From assembly GCF_030936135.1 (NCBI RefSeq), contig NC_082595.1, positions 12,996,430 through 13,060,429 on the forward strand: a stretch of 64,000 nucleotides of DNA, read 5' to 3'. The position numbers and the translations under genes are program-made. Positions 14,168 to 25,200 of this stretch are shown here, piece after piece. The notes under the pieces are model-generated. The model was not told the DNA's origin and did not search any database. It worked only from the letters and a program-made list of their open reading frames with translations. The DNA is from Gavia stellata (Eukaryota > Chordata > Aves > Gaviiformes > Gaviidae). Position 1 is the stretch's first letter; every line of letters starts with the position of its first letter.

Positions 14168-14918
14168 TGTAGTTATGAGGGCAGGGTATGGGGACAGCGC
14201 TGAACATGATTGGAGCAGATATTCACCTGCAGCTCATGGAGGACCCCATGCTAGAGCAGGTGGATGCCCGAAGGAGGCTGTGACCCTGTGGGAAGCCCAC
14301 ACTGGAGCAAACTCCTGGCAGGACCTGTGGAGAGAGGAGCCCATGCTGGAGCAGGTTTGCTGGCAGGACTTGTGACCCCGCGGGGGACCCATGCTGGAGC
14401 AGTCTGTTCCTGAAGGACTGCACCCATGCTGGAGCAGTTCCTGAAGAACTGTAGCCCATGGGAAGGACCCACATTGGAGAAGCTTGTGGAGGACTATCTC
14501 CCATGGGAAGGACCCCACGCTGGAGCAGGGCAAGAGCGTGAGGAGGAAGGAGCGGCAGAAACAGCATGTGATGAACTGACCGCAACCCCCATTCCCTGTC
14601 CCCCTCTGCCACTTGGGGGGAGGAGGTAGAGCAAAAAATTGGGAGCGAAGTTGAGCCCAGGAAGAAGGAAGGGGTGGGGGAAGGTGTTTTTAAGATTTGG
14701 TTTTAATTCTCATTATCCTACTCTGATTTGATTTAAACTAATTTCCCCAAGTCAAGTCTATTTTGCCTGTGATGGTAATGGCAAGTGATCTCCCTGTCCT
14801 TATCTCGGCCCATGAGCCTTTTGTTGTATTTTCTCTCCCCTGTCCAGCTGAGGAAGGGGATTGATAGAGTGGCTTTGGTGGGCACCTGGCATCTAGCCAG
14901 GGTCAACCCACCACAGCA
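14168..14918 (+). mobile_element. Solo LTR of an endogenous retrovirus (ERVL-like)
   Basis: A 751-bp element starts TGTAG and ends AGCA, and is flanked on both sides by the exact 5-bp duplication GAATG (14163-14167 and 14919-14923). This is the signature of a single LTR left after recombination between two. I recognise the sequence as a dispersed repeat of bird genomes; the 5-bp target duplication favours an ERVL-type integrase. No primer-binding site, gag, pol or env follows. The left half has a minisatellite-like series of 'ctggagcag' blocks that create spurious reading frames. I see no AATAAA. The strand is assigned from the remembered orientation and is less certain. Confidence 0.85.
14240..14530 (+). 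repeat. Minisatellite-like 'ctggagcag' array inside the LTR
   Basis: The block 'ctggagcag' recurs exactly at 14346, 14394, 14429 and 14520, with diverged copies near 14246 and 14306 and 14471. Spacing is irregular (about 35-90 bp), and each is preceded by a 'gaccca' or 'cccat' type sequence. Confidence 0.7.
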
Positions 14919-14923
14919 GAATG
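14919..14923. repeat. Right target-site duplication GAATG
   Basis: Five bases directly after the LTR CA, identical to the left copy. Confidence 0.85.
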
Positions 14924-17900
14924 AGTGCCATATATGAGTGTGTGGAACACACGAATGCAGAATGTGTATTCAATCAGAAACAGACCAGGAGGTGATGACC
15001 TTCATCAGCCGGAAGCATTCATTCAAGTGCACTTTGGATTATTAACTGAAAATAAAATAAATAAAAAGAAACCCAGAAGCCCTGAAATGTCTGCATTATG
15101 AACACAAGCTGGTTTTGTAGGAAATTATTAAATAGCTTAAGTAATTTTTCTTCTTTACTTATATGCAATGATGGTGGGAGGGTTGCTTTCTGTGCATCTC
15201 TTCTATAAAATAGATGTGGCTGGAGAGCTGAAATGAGTACAATGAATGTTGTTAACAGAATGAAAGCATTTATTAGCCTCATGCAATGAGATAAGATGAG
15301 TTTACAGGTGTGAGTAAGTGCTGTGTGAGTTTGAGGAAAGAGTTTACTACAACATACCTGATTTTACCAGTTTACTGGTCTACCTAGTCTAGTTTTCTGC
15401 CTCTGGTAGGGTTTGTTACTTCAAAGGAACAAGCAAGATCTGAAAGTAAAGCAAACATGGAGGCAAAAGAGTTCCTCTCTTGACTTTTACAAGCTGACAA
15501 TTTATGTATTGTAAGATGAAATGCAGTTAGCATTACATCATTATCATTACAACATCTTAACTGTTCTGTGTTATTCAAAAAAATAATAATTGGACAATAT
15601 GGAGCTCTGCTGTTGATGTGTGATATGTTTACTACATGATCTGTGAGGGTCATTGTTTTCCTCTTGTAGTTCTCAGAACCACAAACATACATGTTTTGCA
15701 TAAAGTTGCTTTTTATAGGTATTATTTCAATACTATAGAAACAGCTGGTGAAGACATAAGCTTTATTTACTGTACCTTATTTCTTTAAGTAGTATGATTA
15801 CTTCAAGCAATCCTAGTTGTTTTGAACTGGTGCTGATGTATAATGTAACCTTCCTAATCAACATACTTTTGTTATTGTCTCATATTTCAACACTTAATAA
15901 GGAGGAATATAGTGAGACACTATCAGTTTATTTCCATAATTCATGTAAGTCAGCATAGCTCAAAATAAGAACGCAAGTGCCCTATCAGGTCAGACTTGTC
16001 TTGCCTAGTGGCAATAGGAGACACTAATTACTTTAAATATTTTTGATCTATATTGCTAATTTACATTAACTGAAAGACTGACTGTTAGATGTAAGTTACT
16101 TGCTCAACTTGAAGTACTATAATAATGCTTATATCACTCATTATACTATTTAAATGCTATAATAATAGAAATCAAAATATATCAATAGCTTAAAAAGGAG
16201 GTTTTTATCTTTCTCTTCACAAAACTTAACAGTTTTCTCATTGGGATTTAACATTTTAAAGGCACTGCACAACCACAGCCTCTCTTGATACTTTACTCAA
16301 CAACTGGTGGGATTGGGCCACATCACTTTTTCCCATTTGAAGTGAAGGGGAAAGCTCCTGCTGACTTAAGGGATAAGTGAGAGTCAGGCTTGGAATAACT
16401 CTTTGTGGATGCTTGTAGGTCATTCAGGCTTGGAATAACTCTCTGTGGATGCCTGTAGGTAGACCCAAACTCTTTTGTGTGTGTTTCTAAGCTTTCAAGT
16501 CAGCTCCAACTTGTGATTCCAGACAATCCTGCATGTGTTTAAGGTAATAATTCATTTATGAAACATGGTGCAGGTATGGCTTCTGGTCTGTGTAGGCTTT
16601 ATTGTAATACTTTTTAGAATATATATTTGTACAAAAGCTTTGCTTTTGAGTCTTGGAGAAACAGTGAGCTACAGATGGACTGCCTATGCAAGAAACTATT
16701 AATGAATTTAGCACAATCTTGCCAAAATGTAGTAAGTTTATTAAGTATGAGGTGACATTATCTGTACAATTCAGATGCAAAACAGGTGCCCAAATCAACG
16801 TACCATTGTTGGGACAGTTCACAATATATATAATACAGAGGAAGAATAAAGCACCTGAAAAAGATTCACTGACTGATCAGGAGCCCCCTGGAACTATTTG
16901 AAAACTTGGAAAAAGAGAAGTTGCAGGTTTCTAAATCACAGTGGTTAAGCACCTTGGAAAGGAGTAAATGATGAGTTCTCTGTGCTCTCACTTGTGCTCT
17001 GGCTACCAAATAATTATTGAATTGGGGGGGCAGAAAGGGAGAAGGAGAAACAAAACAACTGAATTAATTCTCGAAAGAGACACTAGAACACAGAATTCCC
17101 TTCTCCCAGCCTTTTTAAAAATCTTCTCATGTTGTTTTGATCCTGATTCTTAGGTGTACTTATGGGACTGGACACCTCTTACCTGGTTTTTGAATGACAG
17201 CAGCTCCTCAAAAGAAGTTAACTGATGACCTGCTTAGTCCTGGTTTCTGAGCACAGACAGTGGCAGAACTGTGGGTGATGGAGCTCTGGCTTAATGCTCC
17301 TGGTCTGGTTCTTGCTCTGCTTTGAGGCACCTACCATGGGACTCGGGTAGAATTCAGGTGTTCAAGCACAAGTTGTCATAAAAGGTCTTCATAACAAATA
17401 TAGTTTGAGTGGAGCCTTAATTTTAAATCCTGTGAGGTATTTAATCCAGAGGCACCTTAATTTTTATTCTGAAGTTTCCACAGTACTCAGTGCCTCTGGA
17501 TGGCTGAAGAGCTGTTGATAGTTCTGGATATTGTTCTACATGTTGCTGTGTTTTATTCACTTATCATTCAGTATTAAATACAGAAATATTTCTGTGGTTA
17601 CCCTCTAACTGGTGGGCTAAAAATATAACACTTTTGGTACCCTAGATCTATCAACCATAGGTGTTCATTCAAGGAGTAGGCAATTCTGCAGACACACAGA
17701 TACACCAATACCAATGGTAATCAGATAAATTACTCTCTTGTTCAAAGGGAATGTTATAGCTCCTTTTCATGTGTGATAGCTCACACCCATAATAGCCTTA
17801 AGGACTAGGTTCAATTTCTCAAATTAGGTGCCCTGTTATTAGGAGGATGTAGCAAAATTCTGCTGTATGCTTTACTAGAAAAGCTAGTGAACTTATATTT

Positions 17901-18751
17901 AAGTTATAGATTAAAGCCAACCCATCTGAGTCTTTCTCATCAGAAGAATGAACACTTGAATAAAACATATATGGCATCTCAGTTTAATGAGCTCTGTAGG
18001 TGATAGATATATTAAAGAAATATTTTCTGAACTTAATTAGAATTACAAAAAATGGTAACTTTTTGCTTTCTCAGACATGTAATTGATAATACCTGCAGAC
18101 ACTTAAGCAACCTGTTTTATGATGTTAATAATGTGAAGGACAATTAAAAAAAAAAGTCCAAAACAAACAAAACACCTTCTGGAAAGTTCCTGGAATAAAA
18201 GCAGGAAAAGATAATTTGACACTTGTTATTTCTGCAAGAAATCTCATTGTTCAAAAAGAAGCAGAACTTAGTAGAAACTGATTATAAGAATTTTTCTGCT
18301 CCGTTGTCCCCCAACACACTTCTTAGGCTACTTTGAGTTGAAATTTCTGCTGCACAGGAACACCCATGACCCAGATGGTCCTGTGTTAGTCCTATTGCAG
18401 TGCTATGTTCTTGATGGTGTAGTGTATAGACAACATCCAGCATGGTATGTGTGGCATGTTACTAATAACTGTGACTGATACTGCATTGCTGGATTTGGTA
18501 AACTGGTAATAAGTTAACTGAAGCAAGTACAGTGGTGATCTAAGTAACGCTTGTTGTTGTTGCAGGTACTGCTTCCCCCTTTACTAAAGCACCTTCCTCT
18601 CTTTCACAAAGTGTTGAGATCCTCAAGTAGTGCAGCAGATAGTTTGTTTTGTTTTTTAAAGAGCCTTTTAGCCAAAGATCTCAGAAGATCTATGAGCTAC
18701 TGCCAATTAAAGATCCCCTACTGTGGGCTGGGTAACTAACGTTATACCCAA
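14924..18751. other. Intergenic, no gene seen
   Basis: Between the LTR and the 3' end of HAAO. Contains the 40-bp tandem duplication and, near 15961-16012, a weak relic of an ancient repeat ('aataagaacgcaagtgccct'). Confidence 0.6.
16384..16463. repeat. Tandem duplication, 40-bp unit
   Basis: Two adjacent copies (16384-16423 and 16424-16463) starting 'tcaggcttggaataactct'. Within the first 37 bases they differ by two T-to-C changes only; the last three differ. Confidence 0.9.
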
Positions 18752-18757
18752 TTTATT
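18752..18757 (-). terminator. Candidate HAAO poly(A) signal
   Basis: AATAAA on the minus strand (TTTATT on plus) is the first canonical hexamer downstream of the HAAO stop, implying a 3' UTR of about 430 nt. It lies at the edge of a decayed MIR-like element. Transcript ends were not available to confirm it. Confidence 0.45.
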
Positions 18758-18812
18758 ACAAATGACAAAACTGAGACAAAGAAATGAAGACCGTTACCTA
18801 AGTAGGCATAAC
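18753..18812 (-). repeat. MIR-like relic downstream of HAAO
   Basis: 'ttacaaatgacaaaactgag', 'acaaagaaatgaag' and 'ccgttacctaagtagg' resemble the reversed MIR core (ttacagatgaggaaactgag...cttgcccaagg). It overlaps the candidate HAAO poly(A) signal. Confidence 0.45.
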
Positions 18813-19179
18813 AGTATCTGTCCTATCTCCTTTTCTACATCTTGTGGCAGAAACTTGCATTTGAAAAGACTTTAACTTAGTCTAGATAGTACCATGTATA
18901 TTATTATATAAGTAATCCTCTACTTGGCTCTATTTTCATTTCCTTTCAGATAAGAACTATTGTTCTGTTTTTTAAAAAAAAATACTGATTGTAGATTTTG
19001 CTGAAACTTTAACTACGTGGAGAAAAAAGTTTTAACTGGGAACAGCACTTGACTCCACTTAATTCAGTGTAATAATTGTATTAGACTATTTAAATTTCCA
19101 GGCATTCTAACTAAAAGATCATTAAGATAAGGCAAGTAGGTTAAAACTTAATTATCATCAAAGTCAACTGGCACAGGAT

Positions 19180-19258
19180 CTAGGTATAAGGCTGCTTGCG
19201 TTTTGGATCCTGAGCAATGCAGAGAGCAACACATTCTTCTGTTCTCTTCCAGTAGTAC
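19180..19258 (-). CDS. HAAO: HAAO coding exon 10 (C-terminus and stop)
   Basis: The exon completes Met261 and encodes [18 protein letters not shown], then KRKQPYT and a TAG stop at 19182-19180. This parallels human YAWERTQGSVALSVTQDP. Acceptor is CAG. The open frame that is longest on this strand here is a different, meaningless frame. The protein ends at residue 286, the remembered human length. Confidence 0.95.
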
Positions 19259-22200
19259 CTGGAAAAATAGAAAGATGATCCGATGTGTATGGGGGGGGAA
19301 CCACACACTCAAACCAACAACTAAAACATTGATGCTACTGAAAATCAGGGGAAGACACACAGGTCCTCTTCTGATTACACTTGTTCTCTTTCCATATCTT
19401 GTGATATTTCATGGAATTACTCTTCACCATCACTAATGCAAGCCAAACATCACGACATGGTGGGGAAGAAGGTATATCTACTTATGGATGAACCAAGGGG
19501 GAAGGCATCTATTCTGATCTCAGTGACATGAGGATTGGAACAGAATCACCTCAGTACAGGTATTATTTTAATGAAATAAGTATCTATGAATTCTATAGTA
19601 TTTTTGTTGTGATCATCACTTTTGTATTAGCTGTTTCTGTACCAGTTGCAGAGATGGCCAGAGATCAATCAGTGTGCAACAGTGATACACACAATAAAAG
19701 GTGTCTGCTGTACAGATCTGATAAACATCTTAATCCAGTATGAATTGTGCTGGCAGATCTCTGCACGTGCATCATGCCATGAATTTGAAAACACATGCTC
19801 ATTGATTGGACTGCAGGACTGGGAATTAATTTAAGACAAGTGATTTCACAGAAGTGGTGGAAGTAATAGTGAAGGGAGGAGGTCACTATGTATTGGAATC
19901 ACAGGTGCAGAGAACAGTTCTGTGCATAGCTGGATGGTTTCAGCTCTTTCAGCAAATGTTTTCAGTGCTGTACAAAAGGTACAAATATCAGCCCTACCAC
20001 TTACTAGATTTTTCCTGTAGGAAAGAAAGCCATTTTTATCATCTGCCTATACTCTGCTGCATTGCATTACCAGTGAGTATACATCATCCTTCATCTTCAC
20101 AGTGGGCACTTCAGCAGCTTATGGCACTCTTCACAAGAGTTGGCAAGTACTTTCCCTTTCCATTCTCTCTGGAAACTATTTTCACTGTTTTTTCCTTTAC
20201 ATATATCATGTGTGTCACGATTATGAAACAGCCATATGCATCCTACTCCAGGAAGAAAGCTGTGTTCTTAGACTGAACCCCAAATCTTGCTGCATTGATG
20301 TTGATTAAGCCTGGTCTGAAGCTTAGAGGATCTGTTGTGATTGCCGATTGGTGTATTCATGCCATCTACCTTTATGCATGGTCTTTTGCATGCTGCTTTT
20401 TCTTTCTGGTAGTGCTTATCTTTTTTATTTTCCCCACCTTTAATTGTGAGAGGTGAACTAGAATGAATGTCTGGCTTTGTTTCCTCCTGAAGACACTTCT
20501 GCCCTGAGGAATGGAGGCTATTGCAAATCCTTCATTCACAGACTCTGTGTTTCTGCACCAGCTGATGCTCAGCCTGGTGTGGACCAAATACACAGATTTT
20601 ATCTTGTCAAAAGCTGGGAAATCATGCATTGAACCACTGTTCATCTCTACTTACATAGACTGGGCACACACAAGCAGGCTGTCACCAGCAGATAGAGTCA
20701 GGGTTTTACCATCCATAGTAACAGTAGATGTGCCCTCCTGAATGGAAAGAACAGATAAACAGCTTTTAATTTTCCATGTCCTGTCACTAGCAAAAAGAAA
20801 ATGCTGCAGGTAAGTATGGAAATCTTTCCCACTGAAAGAGCACTTCAAGCCTGCTGTTTCATGAGGCCTAGCAAATATGCAGCTGATCTTCCTTGTCTGA
20901 CACTATTAGCATCAATAAAAACTTGCTTCATTGCTCCCCATTGTAAAGCAGCAACCTGTTGCCTGACTCTTGGGGGTACGCTGCTACCAAGCTAACCTAG
21001 CAGCCTGCAAGTTGGTACAGCTTTGGAAATTGCAAAGATAACCTCCTGGAGTACTTCAAGCTCCTCTTATACTTTTCTGATTCCTAGTATCTTTTTAAGC
21101 CTTGAAAAGCAGTTCACAAGTCAGCAGGGAGCTGACAGAAATTGCTAATAGGAGTCCATCCACACTGGAATGGACTCGTCATTATCTTGTCAAGCAGAGG
21201 AGCCAGGTTCTTGCCAGCAACAAGGGCTTGATTGCATAGGCTGTTGTAAGCTGCAGCATAAACAAATGTCTTTCAAGATTATTATGTCTTTAATTAGTAT
21301 TTGATAGTCCCTGTGATTTGCAACAGAACAGGAACTGATAGAAATATTTGCCTCCCAAGCTAGGTGACTTGTGTAAATGAAAACTAGCTTTTCTGTTTTT
21401 TTTTTTTTCCCTTGGGCTGCAAGTGTTTCCTGGAAGCCAGTTGAATGAAGGGCATCTGGATCACCTACCACTGTGTTTTAGCATAAACATGTTCTCAGTT
21501 AGATTTTTTTATTAGCTTAGTCTACATGATTCCAGTTTGACTTCAGTATGAGGACAAATGCTTCAAGGCAGAAGTAATAGGTGATGCTTTTTTATCACTC
21601 AGAGGCATTCTGATGTATTTACAGGCTATACCCTAGGTAGGGTGTATTAAAATCCCCACCAAGACTTGATGAAGGATGCCAGTATGTCTGTCCTCAACAG
21701 ACAAGATAAGACTATTTTAGCGTGGCGGTAGTTTACAGTTATTTTTTATCATAGTTTAAAGCTGAAGGGTGGTGACTGTTCATGATCTTTTCTATGAGAA
21801 GGAAGGTAGTAATTTAATTTCTGTTGCTGGTGCTAGAAGGCTTTACTACTGTTCAGTCTGCTCTGAACTGAAACATGAACTCATCGGTTAACAAGTGTGA
21901 ATTGTCACATACCAGCTGCCATATCCAGATATCTGAATACTTTTTAGTCTTCTCAGTTGTTCCTGGACCGTAAGCTATAACCTTAAAAAAAAAAAAAAGG
22001 GAAGAAAAGTAATGGATTCATTCCAGTGACCGAAGTGTACATACTCATCTTCCTACAGCATTTAAAACATTCTATTTTTACAGAAAAATGTTCATAGAAG
22101 ATGACGTTATTTTTACAGACATTAAAATTCACATTATGTTGGTATTCTCATATTGATTCCTACTGATAAAAAGGGAACTGATCACACCTGCCATTCCTTA

Positions 22201-25200
22201 TGCTCCTCTGCATCCTCACTTATCTATTCCTTCTGCCTCCTCCCACTCTCAGCTTTGCATCTATATCCTTCCTGCTTCTGTTCTTGGAACAGGCACTTCC
22301 TCCTCATGAACTCTGGGCCCTGTCAAAAGCCTGTTGAAGTAGAAAAGATTCTTCTACTAACATCTAAAAAGCTGTAGACCAGACCTTATTTTTCTCATTA
22401 TCTGCCCTTTCTATGTTCTTCCTGACAGTCCCACACTCTCTGTCACTTTGCTGTCAAATGTATTGGATTCTTCAGAGTGTGACTCCAAGTAACCCAGGGA
22501 AAGAGTATGTTTTGTAAGCTATTGTGCATACAGCACAGATATCAAATGGTGACAGCTTCATATACACCCAAACTAGACTGTGTTTGACTAAACTGAGAAG
22601 TGCAATGCTTTAGCACAGCCCAGGCTCTCTGGTGCCGCCCAGTTTTCCTTGTTTCCACTTTATGTAGATTGAAGGGGAGGAAAAAAAGTGTATTTACACA
22701 TCCAGATTAGACTTGGCACCAAGAATGCTGTTCAAACATATAGGGAAGCTGAACAGGCTTGTGAATAGTATTTGCATCATGCTGGTGTTTCTGATTTGGG
22801 AAATATGGGGGGGGGGGGGGGGGGGGGGGTGTGTGTGTGGTGTGGAGAGGGGTGGAGAGAGGGAGCTGTTTTAATCCCAAAGGAAATTAATGGAAATAAG
22901 GTTCAGGTTGATTCCATCACTGGAAGCATTTGAGCTAGGAAGACCCTGCCCTAAGCTCGTCAAATTAATGGACAAAGACAGGCACTTCCGAAGGGCAGGG
23001 CAGGCTAAGACTGAGTTGTTCTGTAGGGGTGTGTAACTTTCTCTGCTGACTATATATTGTTTCCAGGCCTGGATTCACTTAGTCTGAACAGTAGGCACCT
23101 ATTATCTGTACCTTTAAAAATATCCCTCTCTTTCAGAGAAATTAGACCTCCCTACCTCTGTTTCAAAGTTATCTCCAAACATACTCAAGGATTTCTTCTC
23201 TTTTATTTCGCCACGATGATCATTTAACCAGCCTTGGAAGGAAAATGGCTCCATAACAGAAGTGGAATTTAGTGGGAAAGGTGTTTCTTTCAGGAGTTCA
23301 TCTGTAAGCAAGGCAGAGGGCTATCAGTGACACTTGCTTCCCTTGATCTTTGCAAACATTTTACTGGTTACAGCTTGAAGGGTTCAATTTACACAAACTA
23401 TCTAGTCAAAAGTCAATTGTAAAAGCAAACAGTGCTATTATGGTCATTATCAGGACTTCTTACTTCATGTTGTAAGATGCATGTATTATTTGTGTATCTT
23501 TATGGAGCTGCTTCTTGGAAGCTGTTTACAGAACTGCTGTGTGTCTACGCTTGTTAAAAATGCGTTCAAACAGTAAGCAATAGACTACCTAGTTCTTGCT
23601 GGTTCCCTTTCAGACCAGCTTTTGCACTGGTAAAATCTAATGTATCATCCCTGAGCCTTTGCTGAGTCACCCCTTACATATGCCTATATAAGTGGAATTA
23701 GGCCCATAGAACTAGCTTACTCTACATCTTTCACGTAGTTAGTACTGGCTTTTATGTTTCTTCTCCTTTATGCGTTTTTAAATACACTGACCACAGTGGA
23801 GCAAACCAGTTGTCACAACCCTAAATTTAATAAAATGCCTTTTTTGCGGTGTTCCTGGAGTTGTAGCTGGATTTAATTTCCAGTAATTCTCCTTCATAAC
23901 TGATTTGATTTAAAATAGCTGGAGAACTGAATGCAGTTTCAGTGTAGCTGGTGAAATTCAAGATTTGTGCTGTGTATTGCTGGTATATGAAATTAGCTTT
24001 AGTTATGTACCAGCTCACAGTGAAATGCAGAGACAGTGCAATTGCCTTGATCCTAAGTAGTTTGTTCTGAGATGCCATGGGGGAACACCCGTAGAGTAAT
24101 TTCAAGTAATAATGCCAACTAGAGGCAGGAAAAACTCACTAGATGGCTGTCTCCCAAATGCATTGAGGTAATAAACTTGCAGCCAAATCTTAGTCTTGGT
24201 ACTAGTAATAGAGTAGGTCTTTTTAGAGTATTCATTATGCAATGTTCTTGGTTCTTTACTAAAGGTGTATTTCACTGCTCTGCAGTGTTTTGTATGTATC
24301 ATTTCAGTTTTTCATGGAAGGCCATTTTGTATGCAGTCTTTGAATAATATGTGAGAAGGTCAGTGCATCCAAGGGATAGCAGTGTACTAAATAAGCTACT
24401 GCTGTTTAATGGATCATAATAAGCATCGAGTATCTACATCCATCTCCAGACAATCTGGATGGGATGCTAACCCTTTTATTGTAGAAACAGGTTTTGCCAT
24501 TCAAATTTCTTCTCTGTTATATTAAATTAAATGGAAGAAGTCAATGTGTTTCTGCAAATTATTTTTCTCAACAATGTCTCCTTCAGGAAATACTGAAAGC
24601 AATCTGAAGAAATCTGCAGCAAATACTGAAAGCAATCTGAAGAAATCTGCAGCAAAAGAAGGAATTTTCTGTTTGAAAGCTTTTTGCCTTCAAGCTTTTT
24701 GAAAAAAAAGCATCCTACTTTTACATTATTTAACTCAAATACTTAACATACTTTTATTGAAAAGCAAACTCCTCCAGAGAAATTAAGAAGCACCAGAAGG
24801 AAAATCTTTACAGTAGATCTATTCTAATGTGGGCCTGGAAACATCAACAAGATCTAGTCTGAATATTCTGTATTTTATTGTTTGATAACACTAAAAATAG
24901 TGTTAAGGTCATTGGTGATATATTTTCACACTGCAATATCTCTGATTTTTTTTTTTTTCCCCCCCTTAATTTTTGCAGGTTCATGAAACTTGCTTTGGAG
25001 GTAATTAGGAATACTTAATACCTTAATTTATGAATATGCTCAACTATACCTGTATTGGAAAGTTGTTTTTTGGCTAGGGCAAGATACAAAAGAAAGATCT
25101 AAAATATTATGACATATATATTCTCACACAGCAGAGGAGAGGAAAGACAATTTACCAGAAGGTACTCCATGCAATTAGTATTCCAATAGATTTTTTAAAT

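Noticed and set aside
14223-14612. Several overlapping minus and plus frames of up to 129 codons
   Set aside because: They come from the repeated 'ctggagcag' blocks of the solo LTR; LTRs of this type carry no gene and no retroviral protein motif is present.
18551-18640. Apparent acceptor 'ttgttgttgcag' followed by a short frame
   Set aside because: I considered it as a terminal MTA3 exon, but the peptide does not match any MTA family tail I know and there is no partner exon.
19854-20276. 140-codon plus-strand frame in HAAO intron 9
   Set aside because: It lies antisense within the intron, has no motif and no promoter, and its codon use looks random.
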